DNA of 64,000 nt from Caballeronia novacaledonica (lineage in GTDB: Bacteria > Pseudomonadota > Gammaproteobacteria > Burkholderiales > Burkholderiaceae): positions 62,001 through 126,000 of the forward strand of contig NZ_OGTP01000015.1 in NCBI RefSeq assembly GCF_900258035.1, read 5' to 3'. The position numbers were made by a program, and so were the translations under genes. Positions 27,400 through 36,225 of the stretch are shown here, piece after piece (within the stretch, counting starts at the first letter, position 1; each line of letters begins with the position of its first letter). Below the pieces are notes generated by a model, which worked only from the letters and a program-made list of their open reading frames with translations, was not told the origin of the DNA and ran no database searches.

Positions 27400-27987
27400 C
27401 TAGAACCCGCCGTGTTGCGCGAGCCACGCTTCTTCGTCGGCCGACATCGCCCGCCCGAGAATGCGATTGCGATGCGGAAAGCGCCCGAAGCGCTCGATGA
27501 CTTCAGCGTGCTCGCGCGCGTAACCGAGCATCGAATCGACGCCGGTATCGTCTTTCAGGCGCTCGAAAAGCCGCACGGCTTCGCGCTGACTTTCGATGGT
27601 TTCATCGTGCTCGAACGGCATGTAGACGAACGCGCGATGGAACGCGCTCGGCATGCGCAGATCGTCGCCCGTTTCGACGAGCTTTCGTGCAAGAGCGAGC
27701 GCACGCGCATCCGACGCGAACGCGCGCGGCGTATGGCGATGGCAATTGCGCGAGAACTGGTCGAGCAGCACGACGAGCGCGAGCGTCGCGAGCGGCTCGC
27801 TTTCCCACGACTGCAAACCGCCCGCCTGCGCTTCGTCGAGCAACGCGCCGAAGCGCTCGGTGAGCATGCGATCGAATGCGCGCTTCTTCTTCCACCAGAA
27901 CTTGCGCTCGGTGCCGAATTCCGCCGAATCCGGCGCGCCGAACCAGAAATCGAGCACCGCCTGCGCGCGCGGATCGATGTTCGTCAC
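27400..27987 (-). CDS. DUF924 family protein
   Basis: This 195-residue protein has the DUF924 pattern: VLDFWFGAPDSAEFG at the start, then KFWWKKKRAFDRML, LDQFSRNCHR near residue 88, and FHRAFVYMPFEHDET near residue 125. The GTG start overlaps the alaX stop (GTGTGA), indicating coupling. The family resembles TPR-like helical proteins and has no established biochemical role that I know. Confidence 0.85.
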   Translation of the reverse strand: MTNIDPRAQAVLDFWFGAPDSAEFGTERKFWWKKKRAFDRMLTERFGALLDEAQAGGLQSWESEPLATLALVVLLDQFSRNCHRHTPRAFASDARALALARKLVETGDDLRMPSAFHRAFVYMPFEHDETIESQREAVRLFERLKDDTGVDSMLGYAREHAEVIERFGRFPHRNRILGRAMSADEEAWLAQHGGF

Positions 27988-28715
27988 ACCAGTTCCAGCA
28001 CCAGCCGCCGCGTGCGGGCGCTCTTCTTTTCCAGCTTTGCGATGCGCAACGCGCCGATTTCCTTCGTGCTGCGCACATGCGTGCCGCCGCACGGCTGCAG
28101 ATCCACGTCGTCGATGCGCAGCAGACGCACGCGGCCGAGGCCCATCGGCGGCTTCACGCTCATCGTGCGCACGAGTTCGGGACGCGCGGCCATTTCGTCG
28201 TCGGTGATCCATTCGGTATGCACGCCGTGCGCCCCGCCGATCAGCGCATTCAGCTTCGCTTCGACGGCTTCGCGCTCGATCGGCTCGACGGTCGCCAGAT
28301 CGAGGCGCGCGTAATCGGTCGTGATGCTGCAACCGTCGACCGGAAACGGCAGCACCGCGCAAATCAGATGGCTGGCCGTATGCAGCCGCATCCGCCGATA
28401 TCGCTGCTCCCAATCAATTTCCGCACTCACCTTGCTGCCGACCGCGAGCTTCGCCAGCGCGTCTTCCTGACCCGGCGCGGGCACGTGCACGGCGTCATCG
28501 GGCGTGGCGCCTTCGAACTTCGCCTTGCGCGTGTCGGCGATCGCGATGACCGTGCCGTCCGCCGCCGTCAGCGTGCCGGCGTCGCCCGCCTGACCGCCGC
28601 CGAGCGGATAGAACACGGTCTGATCGAGGTGGATGCCCTGCTCGTCGATGGCGGTGACGGTCGCGTCGCAACGCGTCAGATAGGCGTCTTCGCGAAAGAG
28701 TGCGCGTGTGCTCAT
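27984..28715 (-). CDS. AlaX-type alanyl-tRNA editing protein
   Basis: This 243-residue stand-alone editing domain is related to AlaRS. The zinc-binding histidine motif HTASH near residue 108 and the second half-motif CGGTH near residue 208 are both present, as is the FYPLGGGQAGDAG segment typical of AlaX and AlaRS editing domains. It should deacylate Ser- or Gly-mischarged tRNA-Ala in trans. It overlaps DUF924 and probably shares its transcript. Confidence 0.9.
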   Translation of the reverse strand: MSTRALFREDAYLTRCDATVTAIDEQGIHLDQTVFYPLGGGQAGDAGTLTAADGTVIAIADTRKAKFEGATPDDAVHVPAPGQEDALAKLAVGSKVSAEIDWEQRYRRMRLHTASHLICAVLPFPVDGCSITTDYARLDLATVEPIEREAVEAKLNALIGGAHGVHTEWITDDEMAARPELVRTMSVKPPMGLGRVRLLRIDDVDLQPCGGTHVRSTKEIGALRIAKLEKKSARTRRLVLELV

Positions 28716-28804
28716 GGATCGATTCCTTGTCTTGCGGGTTTGGACCTTCGCGGACGATGATGCATCACGCGCGCCACGCCTGAACCGATACAAAACCGCG
28801 CGAA

Positions 28805-29218
28805 TCAACCGGGACGGTTGCGCATCCAGTCGGCGGTATCGAAGAAGGACGTCAGAAGGCGCTCGCGCAGGGATTCGTCGATGCCGATGTCCTCCATCGC
28901 CCACGCCATGCAGCGCAGCCACTGATCGCGCTCGCTCGACGCGATCGCGAACGGCAGATGCCGCGCCCGCAGACGCGGATGCCCGAAGCGGTCGATGTAG
29001 TGATCCGGCCCGCCCATCCAGCCGCACAGAAACCAGAACGTCTTGTTGCGCGAATTGTCGAGCGTCGGCGGATGCAGCGCGCGAATGCCCGCGAATTCGG
29101 GCTCGAGGTCCATCAGGTCGTAGAAACGGTCGACGAGCGCGCGCACGCGCGCCTCGCCGCCGATCAGCTCGAAAGCGGTCGGCTTTTGTGCTTCGCCTTG
29201 AGGATTTGCGTCGGTCAT
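28805..29218 (-). CDS. Group II truncated haemoglobin (GlbO/TrHbO type)
   Basis: This 137-residue globin begins with ELIGGEARVRALVDRFYDLM, where Tyr of FYDLM is the distal B10 residue. The proximal His lies in RLRARHLPF near residue 95, and Trp in RDQWLRCMAWAM (G8) marks group II. These proteins bind O2 and NO and are linked to oxidative or nitrosative stress. It is 17 bases after the large permease gene, and alaX follows after 89 bases. Confidence 0.9.
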   Translation of the reverse strand: MTDANPQGEAQKPTAFELIGGEARVRALVDRFYDLMDLEPEFAGIRALHPPTLDNSRNKTFWFLCGWMGGPDHYIDRFGHPRLRARHLPFAIASSERDQWLRCMAWAMEDIGIDESLRERLLTSFFDTADWMRNRPG

Positions 29219-29235
29219 TGCCTTGATTCAGAAAA

Positions 29236-31827
29236 CTACGCGTCGCGCAGCGACTGCAGCGCGGGGCGCGCGAGCACGCGCCGCAGGCTCAGCCAGCCGC
29301 CGAACCCGGCGCATGCGACGCCCGCGACGATGCCCGTCGGCACGAGCCACGGATTGAAATCGATATGAAACTCGAACACGCGCGCCGCGAGCACGTAGCC
29401 GATGACTTGCGCGCCGATCGCCGCCATCAGCCCCGAAAGCGCGCCGACCGCGACGAATTCCGCGATCTGCACCGAGCGCACCTGCTTGTGCGATGCGCCG
29501 AGCGCGCGCAACAGCGCCGACTCGCGCACGCGTTCGTCGCGCGTGCCGGCGAGCGCCGCGTACAGCACGAGCACGCCCGCCGCGAGCGTGAAGAGGAACA
29601 GGAACTGCACCGCGCCGATCACCTGCGCGAGCGTGCGATGAATCTGCGCGAGAATCGGCGCGATATCGATGGCCGTGACGTTCGGATAACGCGCGACGAG
29701 GCCGTCGATCACGCGCTGGTCTTCCATCGGCAGATGGAAGCTCGTGATGAAGGTTGCCGGAAGATCGGCGAGCGCCTCGGGCGGCATCAGCACGAAGAAG
29801 TTGACCTTGAACGAGTTCCAGTCGACCTTGCGCGCGCTCGTCACGGGCGCTTCGACCGGCAGGCCGGCGACGTCGAAACGCAGCGTGTCGCCCGTCTTCA
29901 CGTGAATCGTCTTCGCGATGCCCTCTTCGATCGACACCTGCGGCTTCGCGTCCGTGCCGAACCACGCGCCTTGCGTCACGCGATTGTCGCCGGGCAGCTC
30001 GGTCGTGTACGACAGATTGAATTCGCGATCGACGAGGCGCTTCGCGTCGGCCTTGTCGTAGTCGTCCGGATTCACCGGCTTGCCGTTGATCGAGACGAGC
30101 CGCGCGCGGACCATCGGCGAAAGCGCGGCGTCGGGCTGGCCGTGCGTGTGCAGGTAGTCGAGCACGCCCTGGCGCTGGTCGGGCTGAATGTCGATGAGAA
30201 ACTGATTCGGCGCGTCGGGCGGCGTCGCGTCGCGCCAGCCCTTGATGAGATCGTTGCGCGTCATGCCGATGAGCAGCAGGCACATCAAGCCGATGCCGAG
30301 CGCGGTGATCTGCAGCGCGCTCGACCCGCTGCGCCGCTCCAGCGACGCCAGCGCATACCGCCAGCCGACGCCCGCGCGGCTGCGCTCGCGGCGCACGAAG
30401 CGCGCCGCCGTCCAGAGCGCTGCGCGCGCGATCACGCCGAACACGAGCAGTCCCGCCGCAAAACCGCCCGCGACGATGCCGCCCAGCTTCAGCTCGCCCG
30501 CCGCGACGATCAGGAGCGCCGCGAACAGCAACACGCCGACGCCATACGCCACATGCGCGACGCGTTGCGCATCGCCGAGCTCGCGGCGGATCACGTGCAC
30601 CGGCGGCACGCGCGTGATCGGCAGGAGCGGCGGCAGCGCGAAGCCGAGCAAGAGCACGAGTCCCATCGCGATGCCTTGCAGCGCCGGCCACACGCCCGGC
30701 TGCGGCAACTCGACATCGACGAGCGAGCCGAGCCAGTTCAGCAGCACGAGATGGCCGCCGAAACCGAGCAGCACGCCAGCCGCGCTGCCGATCAGGCCGA
30801 TCGCCAGGAATTCGTTCAGAAAGAGCGCGCGCAGCGTGCGCTGGCTGACGCCGAGACAGCGCATCGCCGCGCAGCCGTCGAGATGCCGCCGCGCGAAACG
30901 GTGCGCCGCCATCGCGATCGCGACCGCCGCGAGCAGCGCCGTCAGCAGCGAGACGAGCGTGAGGAAATGGCTCGCGCGATCGATCGTCTGGCGCACTTGC
31001 GGCTGGCCGTCGGACAGCGATTCGAGCCCGACGCCGCGCAGCTTGCCGCCATCGACCTGCTCGCGCGCGAACTTCGCGAACCGCTCGACCTGCGCGTCCG
31101 AACCGGCGACGAGCAATCGATACGTCACGCGGCTGCCGTAGCCGACGAGCCCCGTTCCCGCGATTTCGTCCGCGCGCATCATGAGGCGCGGCGAGAAGTT
31201 CACGAACGAGAAACCGCGATCCAGTTCGCGCGTAATGACGCCCGCGACCGTGAACGTGCGCGTGCCGACCTTGACCGTGCCGCCGACCCGGGTTTTGAGC
31301 GCATCGAGCAGCGCGGGATCGACCCAGACGGCGCCGGGCGGCGGAATGCCGTGCGCGGGCGCATCGGCGGCGTCCGTGCCGGGCCCGATGCGCAGCGCGC
31401 CGCGCAACGGATAGCCTTGCGTCACGCCCTTGATCGCCGCAAGCCTCGAAAGCGGCTCCGCGGACGTCGAGCTGATCATGCTCGGGAAAATCGTCGTGCC
31501 CGCCGTTTCGAGTCCGAGCGACTTCGCTTCGGTCGCGAAGATCGGATCGACGGGATGATCCGCCCGCACGACGAAATCGGCGGCGATCATCTGACGCCCG
31601 TCGCGCGCAAGCCCCTGGCGCATGCGATCCGCCAGAAACCCGACACTCGACAGCGCGGCCACCGCGAGCACCAGCGCGAGCAGGAGCATCGTGAGTTCGC
31701 CCGCGCGCCAGTCGCGCGCGGTCATGCGCCATGCCTGGCGCACCGTCTGCGTGAATCCGAGCTTGATGGCCGGATGCGAATGCCCTGCCTTGAGCGCTGC
31801 CTGATCGTTCCGGAATGCGGTGCTCAA
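29236..31827 (-). CDS. Large FtsX-family ABC permease (YbbP-like)
   Basis: This 863-residue inner-membrane protein has an N-terminal helix, then two FtsX-type cores of three or more helices (about residues 285-440 and 745-850) flanking large periplasmic domains. This is the doubled layout of YbbP-like permeases that usually pair with a YbbA/LolD-type ATPase. No ATPase gene is adjacent here, so it must work with a distant one, or without one. It overlaps DUF4126 by 4 bases. Substrate is unknown. Confidence 0.85.
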   Translation of the reverse strand: MSTAFRNDQAALKAGHSHPAIKLGFTQTVRQAWRMTARDWRAGELTMLLLALVLAVAALSSVGFLADRMRQGLARDGRQMIAADFVVRADHPVDPIFATEAKSLGLETAGTTIFPSMISSTSAEPLSRLAAIKGVTQGYPLRGALRIGPGTDAADAPAHGIPPPGAVWVDPALLDALKTRVGGTVKVGTRTFTVAGVITRELDRGFSFVNFSPRLMMRADEIAGTGLVGYGSRVTYRLLVAGSDAQVERFAKFAREQVDGGKLRGVGLESLSDGQPQVRQTIDRASHFLTLVSLLTALLAAVAIAMAAHRFARRHLDGCAAMRCLGVSQRTLRALFLNEFLAIGLIGSAAGVLLGFGGHLVLLNWLGSLVDVELPQPGVWPALQGIAMGLVLLLGFALPPLLPITRVPPVHVIRRELGDAQRVAHVAYGVGVLLFAALLIVAAGELKLGGIVAGGFAAGLLVFGVIARAALWTAARFVRRERSRAGVGWRYALASLERRSGSSALQITALGIGLMCLLLIGMTRNDLIKGWRDATPPDAPNQFLIDIQPDQRQGVLDYLHTHGQPDAALSPMVRARLVSINGKPVNPDDYDKADAKRLVDREFNLSYTTELPGDNRVTQGAWFGTDAKPQVSIEEGIAKTIHVKTGDTLRFDVAGLPVEAPVTSARKVDWNSFKVNFFVLMPPEALADLPATFITSFHLPMEDQRVIDGLVARYPNVTAIDIAPILAQIHRTLAQVIGAVQFLFLFTLAAGVLVLYAALAGTRDERVRESALLRALGASHKQVRSVQIAEFVAVGALSGLMAAIGAQVIGYVLAARVFEFHIDFNPWLVPTGIVAGVACAGFGGWLSLRRVLARPALQSLRDA

Positions 31828-32450
31828 TCGTGCTTGCTCCGCAGCCGGGTCATGCGATCGGAGCCCGGCAACATGTGCTTGGCCATGCGCGACACGCCGC
31901 CGTGCACGCCGCGCGCGAGCCGCGGCAGCGCCCAGCCCGCAAGCACCAGAAACGCGAGCAGGAGCAGGAGAAACAGCAGCGGTACGAACAGCGCGAGCGT
32001 GATGCCCGTGAGCGCGCCGACATCCTCGGTCGTCGATGCCGCCCAGTTCGACACCGGCTCCGGCGACAGATTGATGAGCGCGCGCGTGCCCGCCTTTGCG
32101 AAATGCGATGCCCCGGCGAGCGTGCCGCCCGCGAGCGCCGCGATGGTGAGCATGGCGGGATCGGCGTGGCCGAGCGATCCGGCCGCGAGCACGGCGCCCG
32201 CCGGAATGCGGATGAACGTGTGAACCGCGTCCCAGAGAGAATCGACGGCGGGGATTTTATCGGCGAGAAATTCGACGAGCGCGAGGAACGCGGCGACGCC
32301 GATCACCCACGGGGAGCCGAGCACCGCGAGCGTATCCGGCAGATGAACGAGCCCCATGCGCTGGAACATGCCGGCGATGAAGACAGTGAGGTACAGGCGC
32401 AGCCCGCTCGCCCATGACAGGCCCGCCGCGAGCGAAAGTGACTCAAGCAT
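31824..32450 (-). CDS. DUF4126 family membrane protein
   Basis: This 208-residue protein has about five hydrophobic segments (for example LALFVPLLFLLLLLAFLVLA near residue 155) and the family opening LAAGLSWASGLRLYLTVF. Family members are small membrane proteins of unknown role. It heads a minus-strand run with the large permease (4-base overlap), which suggests that the two act together. Confidence 0.8.
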   Translation of the reverse strand: MLESLSLAAGLSWASGLRLYLTVFIAGMFQRMGLVHLPDTLAVLGSPWVIGVAAFLALVEFLADKIPAVDSLWDAVHTFIRIPAGAVLAAGSLGHADPAMLTIAALAGGTLAGASHFAKAGTRALINLSPEPVSNWAASTTEDVGALTGITLALFVPLLFLLLLLAFLVLAGWALPRLARGVHGGVSRMAKHMLPGSDRMTRLRSKHD

Positions 32451-32549
32451 TGCCGCCTCCCTTGATGCGCCAGCCGCCGGCGTTCGCCGCTAACGGACGA
32501 TTCACCGGCTGAAAAGAGCGGTCTGTCCGGTAGTTATCGAAAGAAGCCG

Positions 32550-32589
32550 CCTACATCCACGAAGATATAACGGAAAAGCGGGATGTAGG
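32550..32589. repeat. Perfect 9-base inverted repeat in the gap between DUF4126 and sugE
   Basis: CCTACATCC and GGATGTAGG are separated by 22 A/T-rich bases containing GATATAA. It lies about 100 bases upstream of the DUF4126 gene, in a 252-base gap with no other ORF. It could be an operator or the base of an RNA hairpin. Confidence 0.45.
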
Positions 32590-32702
32590 ATTCGGACGAA
32601 AACCGGTGACCTCAGACCATTATATCCACGCAAATAGGCGCGGTGCAGTAGCGGATTGAGCGAATGCCGTTCCCGGTGCGGCGCGGGCGCAACGGATGAC
32701 GC

Positions 32703-33023
32703 TCAATGCCCCGACGACATCTTCAGCCCGACGAGCCCCGCGACGATCAGCACCGCGCTCAAAATACGCGCCGCCGACAAGGCCTCGCCCATGAACACGA
32801 TGCCGAACACGAACGCGCCGACCGCGCCGATGCCCGTCCACACGGCGTAAGCCGTGCCGAGCGGCAACTGGCGCATGGCGATGGCGAGCAGCACGAAGCT
32901 GCCGATTGCCGTGATGATCGTGAAGATCGACGGTCCGAGCCGAGTGAAGCCGTCGGACGATTTGAGACCCGCGGCCCACGCGACTTCGAGCAGACCGGCG
33001 ATGAAGAGAAGAATCCAGGACAT
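32703..33023 (-). CDS. sugE: SugE/Gdx-type SMR guanidinium exporter
   Basis: This 106-residue SMR protein has four transmembrane helices. The essential Glu13 lies in [12 protein letters not shown], which is the SugE/Gdx rather than the EmrE version. The Gdx subgroup exports guanidinium in exchange for protons. The preceding mRNA leader carries a guanidine-II riboswitch, which strongly supports guanidinium as substrate. AAGGGG stands eight bases before the ATG and is part of the switch. Confidence 0.95.
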   Translation of the reverse strand: MSWILLFIAGLLEVAWAAGLKSSDGFTRLGPSIFTIITAIGSFVLLAIAMRQLPLGTAYAVWTGIGAVGAFVFGIVFMGEALSAARILSAVLIVAGLVGLKMSSGH

Positions 33024-33032
33024 TTGAGCGAC

Positions 33033-33088
33033 CCCTTGAAAAATGGGGCCGTCCCCGATGAAGCAAGGCGCATGCGGTCGTCCGCATG
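33033..33088 (-). promoter_or_regulatory. Guanidine-II (mini-ykkC) riboswitch of sugE
   Basis: On the minus strand two hairpins occur in tandem. CATGCGG-ACGA-CCGCATG has a 7-bp stem; 14 bases later comes GGGG-ACGG-CCCC. Two stems each closed by an ACGR tetraloop are the defining motif of this class. The Shine-Dalgarno AAGGGG follows after ATTTTTC and can pair with the GGCCCC strand of hairpin 2, so ligand binding to the loops should free it and switch translation on. Confidence 0.93.
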
Positions 33089-33107
33089 GCCCAAGACCAG
33101 ACCTGCG

Positions 33108-33113
33108 ATTGTA
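33108..33113 (-). promoter_or_regulatory. Candidate -10 box of sugE
   Basis: TACAAT on the minus strand puts the transcription start about a dozen bases before the first riboswitch hairpin. The -35 region is weak. Confidence 0.45.
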
Positions 33114-33251
33114 TCAAATTGGTGCATCCGCAGCCTGGCGCTTCCGAGCGGCATTGCGCCGCGCTTGGCTCCGTTCATGAAAACCGTGTATTAAGTAGCA
33201 AAGCGCGCGCAGGAGCGCGTTCGTTGCAAAAGCCTGAACAAAGGAGCGTTC

Positions 33252-34709
33252 ATGGATGTCGATTCCGTCCTGCTCTCCCGCTTCCAGTTCGCGTGGGTCG
33301 TCGCGTTTCACATTCTTCTGCCGGCGTTTACGGTCGGGCTGTCGTGCTATATCGCGACGCTCGAATTCAACTGGTGGATCACGAAGCGCGATGTCTATCG
33401 ACGGCTCTCGGCGTTCTGGCTGAAGATCTTCGCGGTGTCGTTCGGCATGGGCGTGGTGTCGGGCATCGTCATGCCCTTCCAGTTCGGCACCAACTGGAGC
33501 CGCTTTTCGGACGCAACCGCCAATGTCGTCGGCCCGCTCATGGGCTACGAAGTGCTGACGGCGTTCTTCCTCGAATCGGCGTTTCTCGGCGTGCTGCTCT
33601 TCGGGCGCAAGCTCGTGCCGCAATGGGCCCACGTGATGTCCGCGATTTTCGTCGCCGCCGGCACGGTGATCTCGTCGTTCTGGATTCTCGCGGTCAATAG
33701 CTGGATGCAGACGCCGCAGGGCCATCGCATGCTGCCCGACGGCCGCTTCGAAGTGGTGAGCTTCTTCGACGTGATTTTCACGCCGTCGTTTCCGTACCGG
33801 CTCGGGCATACGGTGAGCGCGTTTCTCGTGACGGCGGGCTTCGTCATTCTCGGCGTCGGCGCGATATATCTGCGCCAGGGCCGCGCGCTCGAGGAAAGCC
33901 GCGTGATGGTGAAGATGTCGCTGATCTTTCTCATCATCATGGTGCCGGTGCAAATGGTGATCGGCGACGCGCACGGCCTCAACACGCTGAAGCATCAGCC
34001 CGCCAAGCTCGCGGCGATGGAAGGCCTCTGGGAATCCGGCACGCGCATTCCGGCCAATCTCTTCTCGATTCCCGATCAGGAAGAAGAGCGCAACCACTTC
34101 GAAATTTCGATTCCGGTGCTCGGCAGCCTCTATCTGACGCACGATCCGAACGGCTACGTGCGCGGCCTGAAGGACTTTCCGCGTGAAGACCGGCCGCCCG
34201 TCGCGGTCGTGTTCTTCGCGTTTCACATCATGGTCGGCGTCGCGCTCTTGATGTTCGCGCTCGTGCTGTGGGGCATCGTGCAGTTCGCGCGCGGCAGGAT
34301 CGAAACGAGCGCGCTCTGGCTGCGCGCGGCGACGTGGGCGATGCCGCTCGGTTTCATCGCGGTGATCGCCGGCTGGACGACGACCGAAGCCGGACGCCAG
34401 CCGTGGACCGTCTACGGCATCCTGCGCACGAAGGATTCGGTGACGCCGTCGCTCACGGCGGCCGATGTCGGTCTCTCGTGGCTGCTCTACATGCTGGCTT
34501 ATCTCGTCATCTTCGGCGCGGGATTTTTCCTGCTGCGGCGGCTGGTGCGCGTCGGGCCGGCGGAAGTCGCGCATGCGCACGAGAGGGACGAACTGGACAC
34601 GAAGACGCGCGCGGCGCGTCCGCTCTCGGCGGTATCGGCGAGTCCGGGCGGCGCGACGCGGTCCGTCAGCGACGACGATATCGTGCCGCCGGGCCGCGGC
34701 CGCAAGTAA
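33252..34709 (+). CDS. cioA: Cytochrome bd-type quinol oxidase subunit I (CioA type)
   Basis: This 485-residue subunit has nine or so transmembrane helices and the haem-ligand region beginning SRFQFAWVVAFHILLPAF. The GWTTTEAGRQPWTVYG segment near residue 375 is diagnostic of subunit I. The Q-loop is short and the length matches cyanide-insensitive CioA rather than the longer E. coli CydA. A polar C-terminal tail of about 50 residues is extra. AAAGGAG precedes the ATG. It works with the next gene as a quinol:O2 oxidoreductase. Confidence 0.95.
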   Translation: MDVDSVLLSRFQFAWVVAFHILLPAFTVGLSCYIATLEFNWWITKRDVYRRLSAFWLKIFAVSFGMGVVSGIVMPFQFGTNWSRFSDATANVVGPLMGYEVLTAFFLESAFLGVLLFGRKLVPQWAHVMSAIFVAAGTVISSFWILAVNSWMQTPQGHRMLPDGRFEVVSFFDVIFTPSFPYRLGHTVSAFLVTAGFVILGVGAIYLRQGRALEESRVMVKMSLIFLIIMVPVQMVIGDAHGLNTLKHQPAKLAAMEGLWESGTRIPANLFSIPDQEEERNHFEISIPVLGSLYLTHDPNGYVRGLKDFPREDRPPVAVVFFAFHIMVGVALLMFALVLWGIVQFARGRIETSALWLRAATWAMPLGFIAVIAGWTTTEAGRQPWTVYGILRTKDSVTPSLTAADVGLSWLLYMLAYLVIFGAGFFLLRRLVRVGPAEVAHAHERDELDTKTRAARPLSAVSASPGGATRSVSDDDIVPPGRGRK

Positions 34710-34728
34710 AGACCAAACGGAGAACGCG

Positions 34729-35736
34729 ATGCTCGATCTCGTGCCGCTGTGGGCCGCCATTCTCGCGCTGGCGGTGTTCATGTATGTGCTGCTCGACGGC
34801 TTCGATCTCGGCGTCGGCATCATGTTTCTGCTGCGGCGCGATCCGGAATCGCGCAACCTCATGATCAACTCCGTCGCGCCCGTCTGGGACTTCAACGAGA
34901 CCTGGTTGATCCTCGGCGGCGGCGGGCTGTTCGCGGTGTTTCCGCTCGCGTTCGCGATCATCGTGCCGGCGGTCTACTTCCCGATTCTCTTCATGCTGCT
35001 CGGGCTGATCTTTCGCGGCGTGGCGTTCGAGTTCCGCGAGGTGATCGGCGCGCGCAAGTGGCTGTGGGACGGCGCGTTCGGCTGCGGCTCGCTCGTCGCG
35101 ACGTTCGCGCAGGGCGTCGTGCTCGGCATGTTCATTCAGGGCTTTCCGATCGAAGGCCGCGTCTACGTGGGCACGAGCTGGAACTGGGTCGCGCCGTTTC
35201 CGCTGCTCGTCGGCGTGGGGCTGATCTTCGGTTATGCGCTGCAAGGCACGACCTGGCTCGTGCTCAAGACCGAAGGCGAACTGCAGCACTGGAGCCGCGG
35301 CATGGCGCGCTACGCGCTGCTCGGCGTGATCGTGTTCATTCTGGTCATCAGCCTGTGGACGCCGCTCAAGGATGCGCGCATCGCCGAGCGCTGGTTCGGC
35401 TTTCCTGAGAGCTTCGTGTTCGCGCCGGTGCCGGTGCTCACCGTGCTGCTCGCGTGGACGCTGTGGTCGAGCCTCGCGAAAGGCCGCGAAGTGCTGCCGT
35501 TCCTGTGCTCGATCGGCCTCTTCTTTCTCGCCTTCACGGGGCTCGTGATCAGCCTGTGGCCGTTCATCGCGCCGCCTTCCGTCACGCTCTGGGATGCGTC
35601 CGCCGCGCCGTTATCGCATCAGTTTCTGCTGATCGGGACGATGTTCCTGCTGCCCGTGCTCATGATCTACGTGATCTGGTCGTACTGGGTGTTTCGCGGG
35701 AAGGTGCGCGGCGACATGGGTTACCACGCGGAATAG
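34729..35736 (+). CDS. cioB: Cytochrome bd-type quinol oxidase subunit II (CioB type)
   Basis: This 335-residue membrane subunit has the family start LVPLWAAILALAVFMYVLLDGFDLGVG. WDFNETWLILGGGGLFAVFP near residue 53 and GWSRGMARYALLG-like segments follow. It lies 19 bases after subunit I. No cydX-like small ORF is obvious downstream, because the gene ends one base before the stop of a convergent gene. Confidence 0.95.
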   Translation: MLDLVPLWAAILALAVFMYVLLDGFDLGVGIMFLLRRDPESRNLMINSVAPVWDFNETWLILGGGGLFAVFPLAFAIIVPAVYFPILFMLLGLIFRGVAFEFREVIGARKWLWDGAFGCGSLVATFAQGVVLGMFIQGFPIEGRVYVGTSWNWVAPFPLLVGVGLIFGYALQGTTWLVLKTEGELQHWSRGMARYALLGVIVFILVISLWTPLKDARIAERWFGFPESFVFAPVPVLTVLLAWTLWSSLAKGREVLPFLCSIGLFFLAFTGLVISLWPFIAPPSVTLWDASAAPLSHQFLLIGTMFLLPVLMIYVIWSYWVFRGKVRGDMGYHAE

Positions 35737-36219
35737 TCAGAGCTTCTGTTGCGTCGCGAGCGAGAGAATGCGCGCCCACTTGTGCGCCTCGCCGCGATCG
35801 CGCATCGGCAGAGTCCATGCGCCGTGCTTCGCGTCCTGCACATCGAGCACGACGTGCCAGCCGCCGCTTCCGCCACCCGGTTCCTGCATGCGCGCGCCGC
35901 GCAGGTCCGCGAAGATATAGCTGCCGCGCTCGTCGCCGATGCGCACGTCGCACAAACGCTTACCCGCCGCGACCCGCACGCCGCCCCAGTCGCTCCTGAG
36001 TTCGTGCGTCCAGTCGCCGCTCTCGCCCTTGCGCAAGTTCGGCGCGATTTCGCGGCGGCTCGCCAGCCAGCGCATCACGCCGGCGGCGATCGCGAGCAGT
36101 ACGACGATCGCCACGGCGACGGCCACGGCCAGCCCGAACTGCGCATGAATCGCGTTGAACGACCAGATCGCGCCGTAAATCAGCAATCCGAGCGCGATTA
36201 ATCCGACGACGATCGGCAT
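35737..36219 (-). CDS. Uncharacterised membrane protein with two N-terminal helices
   Basis: This 160-residue protein has two hydrophobic segments (about residues 4-22 and 28-50) followed by a soluble domain with the pattern NLRKGESGDWTHEL, RLCDVRIGDERGSYIF and WHVVLDVQDAKHGAWTLPM. I do not recognise a family. It starts 6 bases after the peroxiredoxin stop and is probably the last gene of an EAL-HDOD, peroxiredoxin, membrane-protein operon. It ends back-to-back with cioB. Confidence 0.7.
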   Translation of the reverse strand: MPIVVGLIALGLLIYGAIWSFNAIHAQFGLAVAVAVAIVVLLAIAAGVMRWLASRREIAPNLRKGESGDWTHELRSDWGGVRVAAGKRLCDVRIGDERGSYIFADLRGARMQEPGGGSGGWHVVLDVQDAKHGAWTLPMRDRGEAHKWARILSLATQQKL

Positions 36220-36225
36220 GGCGTA

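Noticed and set aside
29365..32223. Plus-strand open frame of 952 codons
   Set aside because: It mirrors the FtsX-type permease. Its composition (Arg, Glu, His-rich) is typical of an antisense shadow, and it has no domain or ribosome-binding site.
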